Part shown: piece by piece, positions 29,501 through 41,203 of the stretch
How the letters are laid out: every line of letters starts with the position of its first letter
Position numbering within the stretch: the stretch's first letter is position 1
Source of the DNA: Litomosoides sigmodontis
Taxonomy: Eukaryota > Nematoda > Chromadorea > Rhabditida > Onchocercidae
Assembly: GCA_963070105.1 (NCBI GenBank)
Contig: OY718804.1
Coordinates: 8,477,817 to 8,541,816 of the forward strand
DNA length: 64,000 nucleotides
Direction of reading: 5' to 3'
The notes under the pieces: generated by a model
The model's database searches: none
Told to the model about the DNA's origin: nothing
Seen by the model: the letters and a program-made list of their open reading frames with translations, nothing else
Made by a program: the position numbers and the translations under genes

Positions 29501-31282
29501 ATTACTCACAAAGTATTGGTGCTTAATTGTGAAGCTGAAAATTAGCTAATGAAGGAATAATATCGAGCACAACCTTATGTGTGACATCTCATTAATTTCT
29601 TCATGAAACCGTTGTCCACTAAACCTTGCCAAACCATACCTACCTTGTGTGTGTGTGTGTGTAGCATTTAAATTTTGAAATTTTTGATTTCACATGAACA
29701 GTCGGATGGAGTGATTCATTTTACAGTCAAGATATGAAGTACCTATAAGAGAGGTCATATAATGTATTTCTCATTCGAAATGAAAATACTGGAAAGGAAT
29801 ATACTACTTGATTTTTGGAACTCTACACTTACCGCATTGATAGGGTTAATTCCGCTGAAATTCTGCATCACTGATTTCATTTCACGTACAATTCAAGAGC
29901 TACAGAATACCACGATTTCAGATTCTAAATTAATTTACACTAAACAAGTTTCTCTTTTTTTGTTTGGAATAAAGCTCATGGCCATTTTGGCTCAAACTTT
30001 TTTCTTATTTGTTAAAACGAATTTCCGCTTAACATTTTAACTATTCTAATTAGCAAAAGAGAAAACCTAAGAGAGAGAGAGAGGGAGAAAAGCAGAGAGA
30101 AAATATAAATTGAGCAATGGAAAAGGGAAGAGTTGAAAGTTGAATCATGTTGTAATGAAAATTTTGATTTCATTGGTGGCAATAAGCGACGCCTAAGCCT
30201 TGGCGTTGCCTTGTTGACACTTCCTGACGTTCTACTGTTGGATGAACCGACAACTGGGGTCGATCCAAAAGCAAGCCGTCTCATCTGGAGCGTTTTATCA
30301 AAGGTAAGTGGAAAAGATAAGTGCAAAAAGGCAGAAGTTGATGAATCAGTGATAAGGCGATTAATTAAGATTAGAGAAAGTGATACCGCTTTGGTGCTAA
30401 CCTCACATAGCATGGAGGAATGCGATGCGCTTTGTACAGAAATTGCGATTATGACAAATGGTGAATTTCGATGTCTTGGCAGCGCACAACACATCAAATC
30501 AAAGTAAATTAATTAACAAACCAATCATTCAACTAACAATTGTAGTTCTTATCCAATTTCTATCAACGAATAATTAAACGTTTCATTTACTGATACAGTT
30601 ATCAGTGTAGTAGGATTAGATTTCATCAATTACTTTCAGATATGGTAATGGATATAGTTTGGCAATACGACTATGCACAAGTAACCAGATTGCACTTACA
30701 AAAGTGCTGATAAAAGAAATGTTTCCGGATGCTCGACTACTGGTTGCCAATAATTTTTTTTGAATGAATTAAAAATATTTGAAAGAGTATATAGCACAGC
30801 TAAGGTTTTCTTATTAAAATGTTCTAGATAAATTCCGCCATTAGTGAAGCTTAGCATGAAACTTTTTTTTCAGGATGAGCATGTGTTGCATCTAAATTAT
30901 GAATTGCCTGTGCAAAAAGACCAAACATGGTCAACGCTTTTTGAGAAGGTCGGAAAGCTAGCAGAATCGGTAGATGCAGTAGACTATTCGATCAGTCAAA
31001 CAACACTTGATCAGGTAGATAACCATCCAATATACATACGTAAGAGTTTGAAAATAATATTTTCCGGTGTAAAGTAAGGAATTCCTGGATGGAATGCCTT
31101 GACGGATTCATCACCCCTACTACCGTGCTGCACCAGAAAAATGTTTGTCATAAAGGAATTGATCAAGTTCCGTGGTGACATTTATAAGTGCTTTTCAATC
31201 ATATGCTTAATGCAATTACTTCCAGATATTTCTTGACTTCTCAAGGAATACGAGAACCGACATCATCAAATCACGCTTCTGA
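14560..31282 (+). CDS. ABCA-class full ABC transporter (CED-7/ABCA1-like), 38 exons
   Basis: Lipid-exporter-type ABC transporter, about 1,786 aa. Exons: 14560-14718, 14923-15033, 15241-15414, 15552-15690, 15949-16026, 16355-16555, 16776-16873, 17062-17208, 17392-17608, 17835-18014, 18449-18630, 18908-19102, 19463-19580, 19743-19897, 20248-20397, 20696-20776, 20894-21023, 21174-21345, 21545-21643, 21714-21802, 22043-22170, 22328-22491, 22832-22934, 23225-23306, 23388-23488, 23660-23833, 24053-24169, 24387-24540, 24742-24966, 25283-25461, 25716-25908, 26120-26232, 26368-26555, 30174-30303, 30370-30503, 30640-30742, 30874-31014, 31226-31282. Order: TM helix, large extracellular loop, TM helices, NBD1 ([38 protein letters not shown]), second TM half, NBD2 ([40 protein letters not shown]). 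Intron 26 has a GC donor. The exon at 30174 lacks its AG acceptor (AT instead), at the signature motif, just after the intron holding the phosphofructokinase gene; the gene may therefore be impaired or the base miscalled. Confidence 0.92.
15504..15604 (+). repeat. Copy 1 of a 101-bp duplicated exon start (functional copy)
   Basis: Covers the polypyrimidine tract, the acceptor at 15550-15551 and the first 53 nt of the fourth ABC exon ([17 protein letters not shown]). It is about 95% identical to 16045-16145 (five differences I could count). Confidence 0.93.
16045..16145 (+). repeat. Copy 2 of the duplicated exon start, inside the next intron
   Basis: Lies 541 bp downstream of copy 1, within the intron 16027-16354. 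It keeps the acceptor and the same open frame, but homology ends at TTCAA and the frame reaches TAA 13 codons later. Using it would break the ABC reading frame, so it is probably a decoy exon remnant. Confidence 0.9.
26976..26985 (+). promoter_or_regulatory. Possible spliced-leader acceptor of the nested phosphofructokinase
   Basis: CAATTTTGTAG ends 64 nt before the start codon, with no upstream coding exon in frame. Trans-splicing here would let the gene be expressed from inside the ABC transcription unit; a private promoter in the same intron is the alternative. Confidence 0.4.
27050..29478 (+). CDS. PFK: ATP-dependent 6-phosphofructokinase, nested in an ABC-transporter intron
   Basis: Glycolytic enzyme converting fructose 6-phosphate to fructose 1,6-bisphosphate; 785 aa, the usual two-domain animal form. 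Exons: 27050-27757 and 27829-29478 (one 71-nt intron, phase 0). The catalytic half has the ATP site [42 protein letters not shown], the active-site loop [17 protein letters not shown] with both Asp residues, [10 protein letters not shown], and [15 protein letters not shown]. The C-terminal half ([46 protein letters not shown]) is the allosteric duplicate. An upstream in-frame TTG precedes the chosen ATG. The gene lies wholly inside ABC intron 33 (26556-30173), same strand. Its single intron contrasts with 3-37 in the other complete genes. No poly-A tract or flanking repeat marks a retrocopy. Confidence 0.97.
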
Positions 31283-32948
31283 AACACAATTCAACGTCAG
31301 TAATAAATAACTAACCGGAAATGCTATGGTCACTCCAGTAACTGGTGATCCTTCGCCATCTCCGTTCTTCCAAATTGATCTAACTTTCGATCACGTTGCA
31401 CCTTTTTAAAAAAAAAAGTTTAAATGAGTTGTTTTTGACTTACAAAGATAATAGTAACTAAAAATTCAAGCTGTATGAATCACAATTTCTATTTATTCTA
31501 TTCTCAACCTTCTCAACGACAAGAATTTTTGACATGAAAATGTCAAGAATGTCGGGTGATCAATAATGAATATTAATGATGTTAACATTGAACTATTCTA
31601 AATAAACTGCTAGATTTTCTAACATGAAAAAAACCTGTGAACTTATTGCTCGAACAACAAATTCCATTTTTATTAGTAAAAAAAACTTTCCCACCGTTGC
31701 TCTTTTAATGAGCAAAATTACTGCTTAATCATACAAATGAAAAGAAAAACTACAGTAAAATTGCTCGGATCAAATCTTACAAAATAATAGCCGATAAGCT
31801 AACAAAGTGAAGTACACATGTTGTGTAATGCAAACGAATGTATATCACTTCAGTAAGCGATAAATTAACGAGAAAAAATGATTTCCTATAAATAGATATT
31901 GTGTAAATATTAAACATTTAAAATTACAATTACACCAATTTTCACATTTTTTTCATATTAAAAAAAAAGTTCCCAAAAGTCAGTTGTCAAAATAGTGTTT
32001 TTTTTGGTATAAATTAAACTTATTACCCCCTTATTTGAATCTTTGATAAATACCAGTTGAAAAGTGAATCGATGTTGGCATTGTCGAATGCTACCGCTAT
32101 AGGAGAGAGAGTTTTTTGTTTTCTCTGCTACCCAAACGTTGTAAAAATTCCGTCGAATTATTTCATTCTGCTCTGAGTTAACAGCATCGATTACAATTTT
32201 CAATTATTCTCATACTTTACGAACAGTTTGACAGTAACGAAGCAATGAGTGACGGAGGAGCATAGAGGTGACGGACAAGCTAAACGTAACTGAAACAGAT
32301 ACGTCAAAACGGTCACCAAACTACTGAATGAGAATGTGATCAGAGAATTCATCTTCAACGTTCATACATAGAATTCATGCAGTAACAATTACCAGTAAAT
32401 AAATATCACTAGCGAAGGCAGTAACTAAAAAGTGAACAATATAGCTGCAACAGTCGAAAGTGCGGGAACTTAATCCAAATTTTGCTACATTTCTGTTACT
32501 GAGGGAAGTGAAGCGGGAGTGTCTGCTTGGAAACTGCTCATATAGTACTGGTGGAGACGTGGTGCGGTTGAGTTATTTAAAGAAGAGGGAGAGAGAATTA
32601 CTAGGTTTTCCTACTATTGGAGAGATGGAGTGATTTAGTATAAATTAAGAAAAGATGATTTATTGAAACATTGTGCTTTGTAGCGTTCGGTCTTTTCGTA
32701 CTGCCATTTGGAGCTCTCTCTGCACGAGTGGACTTTTTTACTTTGAATGAATTGTACTGTTTTGAATAGCTCACTATTTGATTGATAATAGGGAGAGAAT
32801 TTTAATTAATCGTCTCAAGATTTCGTCGATCCTTCAAATGCCAACTTTTAAATGGCATCTCACAAGTTTTATAACTTTCTTTTTCAATTGATGCTTTTAG
32901 AGCACTCATCCATATTCAGCAATTATACATTTAAAGAGAGATAAGATT
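31283..32948. other. Intergenic region, ABC transporter to kinesin
   Basis: 1.67 kb. A consensus AATAAA at 31302-31307, 20 nt after the ABC stop, is the likely polyadenylation signal. The rest is AT-rich with no exon recognised. Confidence 0.55.
31302..31307 (+). terminator. Polyadenylation signal of the ABC transporter
   Basis: Consensus AATAAA 20 nt downstream of the stop codon at 31280-31282. Confidence 0.6.
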
Positions 32949-35900
32949 ATGGAAACCGATGTCGTAGAAGATAGCGTTAAAGTGGTCGTCAGGATGAGGC
33001 CTCCTCTTGCAAGGTTTCTAATTTATTTTTAAATCTTAATGATTGAAAAAATTTGTCTCGATATTCTTATGCTGTAAATAAATAAATAGCATCCATTTAT
33101 CTGAACTTGTTAATGAAGATAAAAATCCGTTGAGAAAATATTTCTAGGTCTTTCTAGATAGGATTTACTTCTTTATTTTGATGAAAAATGATTAGTATCA
33201 CTTAAAGCATCTTCGACAACATCACATGCATTCATCTTGCAGGGAATCAGCAGCTGAAGTATATTGGAAGGTTATTGATGGTAATACTATTGTTGATGGA
33301 GATGAGAAAAGTTATACGTTTGGTAAACCGCTTTTATTCAAAATTAAAGATTGATTGATTTTATGATTAAGAAGTTTCTGGTTATGTAATGTATTCCAAT
33401 TATTAAGTTGTATCTAGCTAGCATAGAAGAGGTTATATCGCTCATCTACGTGAACAGGTTTCTAAATTTCCAAAAAATAGTCAGAGTGAAATTTATGTAA
33501 GAACATGATGGTTTCGATATTCCCATGCGTAAGCCAGATTGGGAATAAAAAGTAGAATTTGTTTTTTAATTTTGTTTTTTAGACCAAGTATATCGTGATG
33601 TAGATCGAACACAAGACGTATATAATAAATCAGCGAAGGATGTGGTGGAATCAGCTATGGCTGGTTATAATGGAACTTTATTTGCTTATGGGCAAACTGC
33701 GTCGGGTAAAACATATACCATGTTTGGTACGGATAATGTAGATGGCATTGTTCAAATGGCGCTCGATACAATTTTCGCAAAAATCTTGGAAGTAAGGCTA
33801 TGCACAAAAAACAAGTGTGATATTTTTATGTCTAACAAAAGAATGGATTTTGTGTTGAGCAAAAAAAGATGGTATTAAAAGCGCTGTTTCGTTCCTTCAA
33901 AAAAAATATTGCTCTTGAACAAATAGTTCAGAATTAAACGCTAAACATGGTTTCAATCGAAAAATTCATAGACAAATCTACATTTACAATTAAGGGAAAC
34001 GGCAAACGGTACATGCTACGCATATCGTGTATTGAAATTTATAACGAAAAAGTTCGTGATTTGTTATCTGACTCAGCTGCTGATTTGCCGATAAAAGAAT
34101 TCAAAGAGAAAACCATAGTGGATGGCCTGCGAGAAGAAGTTATTGTTTGCAAGGATGGTGTCGCAATGTTGATCGAACGAGCATTTGGTACTTTTTTTTT
34201 ACTTTCAACTGAAAAACTGGACGATAACTCAGAATAAGGATAACTCAGAATGAACGTTACCTATTTTCCTTATTGGTGTTTTCCAAGGGAATTTTTTAAA
34301 AGAGTTAAATATACAAGTAAAGTAAGTACTGATAACTTTCGAGATTCGCAAAAAATGAAACGTTTCTTATTTTCCGTTTTCTAGTTATTAGTACTAACTT
34401 TACTCGTTTATTTAGCAATTAATCATTTATTCTGTCCTTGTAAGAGCAGCGATGCCTTTTTTTTAATAGTCTTTCTAAGTTTTGTTTCATACTAAAAAAT
34501 TGCTACGTTTAGCGATGAGGTTTTGGAAATAAAAAGTAATTTAGGATGCTGAAGGTCTTAATTATTTTAGCAAATCGCGTAATTGGTGAAACTGCTCTTA
34601 ATGAGCGCTCATCACGATCACATGTCATTCTTCGCTTTGTAATCGAATGCTACGACGATGCTGTTGCTTCTGATTCCTCTTCCTATATTTCATTTCTTGT
34701 AAGTCACGCTGGTTCCTGTGATGTACATAAAAAGCTTTGGAATTTTACAAACTTGATGCTCTAAATACGGCAATTTCAGAATGTAGTAGATTTAGCTGGC
34801 AGTGAAAGTGCAAAACAATCAGGAGGAGATGGAGATCGTTTGAAAGAAAGTGGTAAAATTAACACCAGTTTGTTGGCTTTACAAAAAGTTATAAATCAGT
34901 TAAGCGAAAAAGGGTAAGTAGAATGATATACTCAACAACCGAGATTACAAACGAATCATTTTTTACTAAATTATTTTTATACTTTTTGGGAGCGATTAAT
35001 TTTTTTAGCTATTCTTTTTTTTTTTTTAGGAATGGTCATGTCAATTTTCGTGATTCGAAGCTTACGCGTTTATTGAAAAGTTCATTGGGTGGGAATGCAC
35101 GAACACTTATAATCTGTACTGCTTCACCTACCGAGATCACGCAAACCTTACAGACGTTCAGGGTTAGTTTAAATTCAGAAAAATTTCCAGTTTAGACAAT
35201 TTTTCCAAAAATGTTTCTAAAAAAAGACTTGCATTATAGTTTGCGATACGTGCAAAGAAGATCAAGAATAAACCACGAAAGAATTGGAATACTGAAGGGA
35301 TGTTAACGCAATATATTCAGACCATCGAACGTTTGAAGGCAGAATTAGAGGTTCAAAACTTTTTTTTGCAGTTGATGCCCAACTTCTTTAGAAAAAAAGA
35401 ATTGAATTAAATGTATTTAAAAATCTAATTAAATGAATTTAGAGTTGAATTTATCCCAACTTAAGTGATTACTTTTATGGCTATTTCAATTACAGGAACA
35501 ATTTCTCACTAGCCTTTCAGGAAAATCGGAAAAACGAAACTGTAGAGCTCGAGTTAATAAATAAAAATATCGAATTAAGCAAGGAAGTCGAGCGTTTAAG
35601 AAAATGTATTCTGTCGAGCCGAGTACTTCCACAATCTACTCAAGTATGTTATTGTTGCAAAAGGTCGAATTTCAGCAAGCACCTCAAGAATTCGAATTTC
35701 AATTCTAGGAACTTAGCGATCGTCGTACTCGACGGCAGACATGGGGTGGTAACTGGATTCGTCCAGGTCCTGACGTGCCTTTGCCATATAACAGTTCGGA
35801 TTCACGCTTTCAGTTGTGTCAGGTGAATCTATCAAAATACTTCGCATTACTTATTCAGAAAAGGTGAGAAAACTGGTTAGTTTAAACTTCAGAATCCTGT

Positions 35901-37840
35901 TGCGGAGAGATCAAAAGTTAGTTCTATCGATGAACTGTCAGAAAAACCAAACACGACGGCTCAGTATGATGCATCAGTGGTCGCATTTACGACTTTGCAA
36001 GTAAGCTTTTTATATTTTTTCTGTTTTTATTTAAGTCGAATTTCAAAAGTTTAGTTTTGCAGTTTACTGTCCTATAAATTGGGTTGTCTTCAGCTTGATA
36101 ATGATGAAGCAGAGATTGCGACTGAGTTTCAAGCAAATAAGGTCAGCAATCAGGAGACTGCATCTACGGCCATTAAAACAGCTGACGATGCTGACGATGC
36201 TGAAGATCAGCAGTTACCCATCGCAGACTGCGGTGCTGAAGATGGAAGCCTATCTGCATCAAGTTTTTCGCGAACTGCTCAAAAAATGAGTGGGAATGAG
36301 CCGCCAAATTGCGGTGAACAAGAAATAGAAAACATACGGCCAAGCTCGTTAAATGAGCTGTACGTTTTATTATTCTTCTTCGAATTTCTCAACGACATTT
36401 GAATAAATGGTATGCGAAGCTTAACTCTCATTTCAGTAAAGAGAAAGTAAACGGTTTGGAATTTGTGATTATTGAGCTGAAGGCAGAAAATGAGGTAAGA
36501 AATTGTTTTTCATTTTGTTAAAGTTTTTGCTCATCGAATTTTATAGTTGTGATTTGAAATTTCTTTCAGTTTCTTGCTAAACTTTTTTTGAATTTGAGGA
36601 TCTGAAGGAAAAGTTACGCTGCTGTAACCGGGATATAAGTTGGATGGAAAAGCAGTGTGATGACGCCGACAGTAAGGAAACGGAATTAAGGGAGCAATTA
36701 CATGAAATGCAGAAAACAAATAAAGAAAATGTTTGTCTTCATGAATATAAATGGCAGTTATTTCTATCAGCAATTTAATTCAATCAACAATATGTTTCAC
36801 GTATAAAATTCCATGTATTTTCAACTTGAAATATAACATTATATACGAGTAAAAGCTGCAGTCAAAACTACCAGAGAAAAAAATGAACTCAGAGAGAAAG
36901 CACGCTTTCTATATAGAGATGTTATTAGTTGGTAAAAATGAATGAAACACTTAGAAACGTTTTAAAACTTAAACCTTGTGGGTGAACTATTTTCAGTTGT
37001 CGGTTATTGCGGCACTTCGGAATGAGGTTGAAGAAAAGAAGAAATCAATGATGGATTTGGATAATGCACATTTAGAAAATGAGAAAAATTTATTTCATTT
37101 GGAAAACGTGATTCGAAAGAAGGACAATAAGTAAGTTCACGTTTTTCGATTGTTTTACCGTTTTACATATTCAATCAGGCTGTTGTAACCACCGATCTCG
37201 ATGCCATGTACGTATATCTGCTTCCTATATAACACGTTATGCTTTATAATTTTATTTTTAGTGTATTTATGACTACTAATACTCATGATTTACAGAATAT
37301 GTGAGATGAAAGGAGAAATTGCTTTGAAAGATCGAAAAATTAGCGGATTATTATTGGAGTTACGTCGAGTAACAAATAAGCAGGAAAACAGTTAAGTCAC
37401 TTGAGACTTTACACCAATGTGATTTTATACGAACAATTTTACACAAATAGTGTACATTACGCCGCAAAATTTGTCTAAGATAAGGAAGTAGGGAAAAAGA
37501 GGCTAGTTTGTAAAATCAAAAATTGAATTTTCATTTAGATGTAACAGCGGTATTATCTTCTCCAAACTTTTCTTCATCACAATGCTCTTTTTTGTGAAAT
37601 AATTAGTTAGAATGCTAGGAAAAAGATATAAAGTTCATGTTTTGTATCAGGTAGCTGAGTCAGTTCTTTGCAGTAGCTGAAAAAGCGCGCTTTCAAGGGA
37701 GTGATAAATCTGACAACTTGTCTTCGAAGGAAATAAATTATGCTAACGGTCAAATTAAAAGGACAAATCGATATGCGGTAGAAATAGATTCATCACGATT
37801 AACGCCAGTAAAACAGTGTCCAGAATGCAGGACCCAGTAA
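32949..37840 (+). CDS. Kinesin-7 (CENP-E-like) motor protein
   Basis: Plus-end microtubule motor; the family acts in kinetochore-microtubule attachment. 749 aa. Exons: 32949-33013, 33243-33322, 33583-33791, 33995-34187, 34571-34698, 34780-34913, 35030-35162, 35240-35350, 35521-35643, 35709-35822, 35893-36000, 36094-36359, 36437-36494, 36599-36730, 36997-37130, 37296-37390, 37674-37840. N-terminal motor: [12 protein letters not shown]-loop [16 protein letters not shown], switch I NERSSRSH, switch II DLAGSES, and [18 protein letters not shown], followed by the neck and [14 protein letters not shown] coiled coil. The middle is low-complexity and acidic; the last exons form further short coiled coils and end CPECRTQ. 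The motor is most like CENP-E/kinesin-7 ([17 protein letters not shown]), but the tail is far shorter than vertebrate CENP-E. The exon at 33995 uses an AAG acceptor, the only one in phase. Confidence 0.93.
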
Positions 37841-38709
37841 TGAATGATTTTTAATTTATGTACATTTATGGATTTATATGGAAAGGAGTCAAGGCGGGAA
37901 GAGAAAAAATGATGCAGAGAAACAGGTTTTTATAGTGATAAATTCAGAGCTTTGTTTTGACAGAATTTGATTCAATTAAAGCGCCTTCGATATATTACGA
38001 ATCGGGTGAAACAAAATTCTCTTCAACGTCTTTTTTTCAGCATCCCTTGAAGTGTATAATGCTAACTGAATAAAATATCTGTATATGTGCGAAAACTGAT
38101 AAAAAATATGTAAAAGTAACAAGTTCTTGTCCTGCAACCTTGGCTCGCATGAAATTTCCGGTACGAGGCGACAATTTTATATTCAATGAACTTTCTAAAT
38201 AGCTCATGCGGTGGTTAATCCTCTCCAAAAGAGAAATAATGGCACTACAAACTGTAAGGAGAACAATTGCTCCTAACATTGTGTCATCTTTTCGGGAGGA
38301 ACCACATCGCGATGTGTTTCAGGTTCAATTAACTGCCAAAACTCTCACATGAAATGTGGCACTTCTCGTAACAACTCCAACTCATAATTAGAAACAAATT
38401 GCGTGTACATCGTTTCAGATAAAGTTGAGACAATCTAGGTTTTCGCAATGATGAATAGCGTGAAGCATGCTAAGATTTAACAGATTTCATAACTGGCTCT
38501 AATTTTTGAACCTATTTTGAAAGCATTTGACAGGTATCGTCGATTCCAGTCCCTTTTTTCCTAATGCACGAGGGAAAGTTTTTCCGGTCATGGGATTCGT
38601 CTGTTTTTTTAAATATAGGTTTTCTTATTTCATTCCCACAGTTTGCGAAAAACTGGAAGGCAGATAATTTTTCAAGATTATATTTTATACAATTAAGGTA
38701 CAGTTTACA
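37841..38709. other. Intergenic region, kinesin to TFIIH p44
   Basis: An AATAAA at 38069-38074 is the likely kinesin polyadenylation signal. An 80-codon minus-strand frame (38037-38279) overlaps it and is treated separately. Confidence 0.5.
38037..38279 (-). CDS. Doubtful small membrane-protein ORF
   Basis: 80 codons from an ATG at 38279, one exon. The translation begins with a hydrophobic stretch (LGAIVLLTVCSAII) that could be a signal anchor, followed by a charged segment (ERINHRMSYLESS). I recognise no family. It is antisense to the probable 3' UTR of the kinesin gene, which argues against it; the locally higher GC content argues weakly for it. Confidence 0.15.
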   Translation of the reverse strand: MLGAIVLLTVCSAIISLLERINHRMSYLESSLNIKLSPRTGNFMRAKVAGQELVTFTYFLSVFAHIQIFYSVSIIHFKGC

Positions 38710-39177
38710 ATGAACGATGATGATGAACCGAAAGGTTATACTTGGGAAGTGGATTATGCAGATGGTATGATTACATTTTCACAGTCGGATATCACTCTAT
38801 CTTAGATCTTGTCGAATACATTCTTTTCTAACAGGAAGTTTAGTACTATTTGAAAACTTCAGGATTGAATATCCGAGATGTATTGCACGAAGATGAGAGT
38901 GGCTCAATTGAGAAGTCAGTGGCTAAACTCATACTTGATACGAAACGGGAAAAACGTTTTAATAATCGACCGGCGAAAGTTCGGCTGGGAATTGTAAGAA
39001 AATTTATCCCTTCATGTTCTGCTTGAACTCCGGAATTTATAAATATCTGAAATTTTTTTAAAGTGGTTTACCTTACAGATGCGTTATGTATATCTAATCA
39101 TTGATTGCTCATTTTCAATGGCTGATAAATCAATGCAACCCTCAGGTCTTCTTGTTACTATTAAGGTAATTTTCGTA

Positions 39178-39238
<61 letters not shown>

Positions 39239-41203
39239 ATCAAGTTTTCATGAAAAGTTATTGGGATTAGCAAGAGAAATCATCAGATCACATGAAAAAG
39301 TGCCGGAATAAATGCATTGTGTATTGCGTTAAAACGGAACAATAATTTCTATTTTGAGTTACCTGAGGAATTGTTATCTAATACTTGTTGGTGTCTCTTT
39401 GGATAAAATTTATCTCATTGGTTGAGTTGGTTTGGTACTAACTGGAATATGACTTTCAGGTTTTAAATCAGTTTCTCGATAGATTTTCAGAGCAAAATCC
39501 TATTTCCCAAGTGGGTATTATAATTTGCAAAGATAAACGAGCCGAGCGTCTGATTCCTCTCACTGGTTAGTTAATTGTTTTCATCATGCGATTTTTTTTC
39601 GGTTGTTTAGTAGTTTTCTGCTGTGAGATCATAGCAAGAAACTTATATGGTTTTAAAGATGTATTATTACTTTGTGCAGTAATGCTTCATCATGTCTTAA
39701 TTCAATTAAGTATAATTAGCAAGTTCTTTAAGGCAATGTTCGCTTAGTGAAGGAATCTTTATCAACAATAACAGAAGCCATGTGCCATGGGGAGTTTTCA
39801 TTGCATAACAGTTTGATGGCCGCTATGAGAAGTCTGCAGTAGGACTTTCCTTTAAAAAAATTTATTTTGAGAATCATTGAAAATCAAATGCATTCACTAA
39901 TTTATAAACAGAGTGACCATATACGTCTCTTACAGTGTATCTATTAAAAGATATAATTTTTGTCAGTTATACCTGCTACTTCTTTATTGCTACATGGAAA
40001 ATATGTGATGCAGTCAAGCATTAAATGGTGAGAAAGATACAAGTTGCAAGTTTTCCTTGAAATTTAGCGAATTAGTGAATATATAAGTGGTGAGCGGGAA
40101 AGTTTGCTGTGGTTCATATAAACGGAGTACTTACACATTTCAGTGGTTACCCGGGTCATGCTAGTCGAGAAGTAGTGTTGATCGTGGCAAGTCTTTCAAC
40201 ATGTGATCCTTCAAGTATTTTTGGCACTTTTGAGGTTTTCTTTCTTGACTTTTTTTTTCGCTAAATATTAAATTGTTTTCGTATCTTCACATCACGATTA
40301 TTATAATATTCCAGTTACTAAAAAGATACCAAATACGTTGTTCGGTGATCTCACTTAGTGCGGAAGTATTCGTTTTCAAGAAACTTTGTTCTATTACATC
40401 AGGTGAATATGTTTCACTTTAAGGGATATTTCTCCAAAGATTCTCTTAATTTTCTTTTACTGAAATAGTTTAATATTTTGCGTGATTTAAGGGCGTCATA
40501 ACGTAGTGCTGGATAGTACCCACTTTGAGATAATTTTGAATGAGCATACTAATCCTCCTATATCTGGTCGAAATGCCGAGAGCAGTGTTGTTCGAATGGG
40601 TTTTCCAGCCCACGAAGGCATAGATTCTCCTTCATTTTGTTTATGGTAAGTTTGCTGTCCATAATTGTTCATTACTTCATTTCCGACTTAAAAATTAATT
40701 TCAGCCATCAGTCGGAGATTCGGTCACCGGGTGGAAGAGGTTTTTTTTGTCCGCAGTGCGGAGCACGCTATTGCAGTTTACCTGTTGAATGTCGAATCTG
40801 CAAGCTAACTTTAATCTCAGCACCTCAGCTTGCACGTTCTTTGCACAATTTGTTGCCACTACCCGCTTTTGAAGAAATCGATACAACAAAAGGGTAGATT
40901 TTTTAAAGAAGCTTAGAGTCAAAACGATGAAAATTTAAAACGAACGTTTAACACTTCCCAATGTACCAATGAGTTTCAAACGGTTTAAGAGTGGTATATA
41001 AATGAATTTATCACTATATCTTGCTTCAGATGACATATGCTTTTAATATATATCTTTTCAGGACTTGTTTTGCTTGTGTTAGGCAACTCGATGATAAAAG
41101 TTTCCTTTGTAAAGACTGCAAATCAACATTTTGTATAGATTGTGATGTATTATTGCATGAATCATTGCAAATTTGTCCTGGTTGTAAATCTGGTGTTAAA
41201 TAA
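38710..41203 (+). CDS. GTF2H2: TFIIH subunit p44 (GTF2H2 / SSL1)
   Basis: Core TFIIH subunit that activates the XPD helicase in transcription initiation and nucleotide excision repair; nuclear. 382 aa (human 395). Exons: 38710-38764, 38863-38993, 39079-39165, 39460-39565, 39733-39838, 40144-40234, 40315-40402, 40492-40645, 40705-40893, 41062-41203, all in phase. The N-terminal von Willebrand A-like domain starts at [14 protein letters not shown] (MIDAS-like DxSxS reduced to DCSFS). [23 protein letters not shown] is typical of Ssl1. The C-terminus has the Ssl1 zinc domains: CPQCGARYC and the C4 ring [22 protein letters not shown]. The third intron carries a (TA)n array. NOP14 follows on the same strand after only 228 bp. 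Confidence 0.97.
39181..39235. repeat. (TA)n microsatellite in a p44 intron
   Basis: About 27 uninterrupted TA units beginning 15 nt after the donor at 39166. Confidence 0.97.

Noticed and set aside
29479..30130. Retrocopy hallmarks after the PFK gene
   Set aside because: I looked for a poly-A tract and flanking direct repeats around the nested PFK and saw none, so a recent retroposition is not supported.
30133..30180. Alternative acceptor GAAGAG|TTG (30132) for ABC exon 34
   Set aside because: It can be phased only with an earlier GT (26542) and would replace YSGGNKRR by an unrelated stretch ending FIGGNKRR, removing the near-invariant signature Ser.
30012..30497. 161-codon open frame on the minus strand
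   Set aside because: Antisense to the ABC NBD2 exons, whose plus-strand frame has Walker B and H-loop motifs; a shadow ORF.
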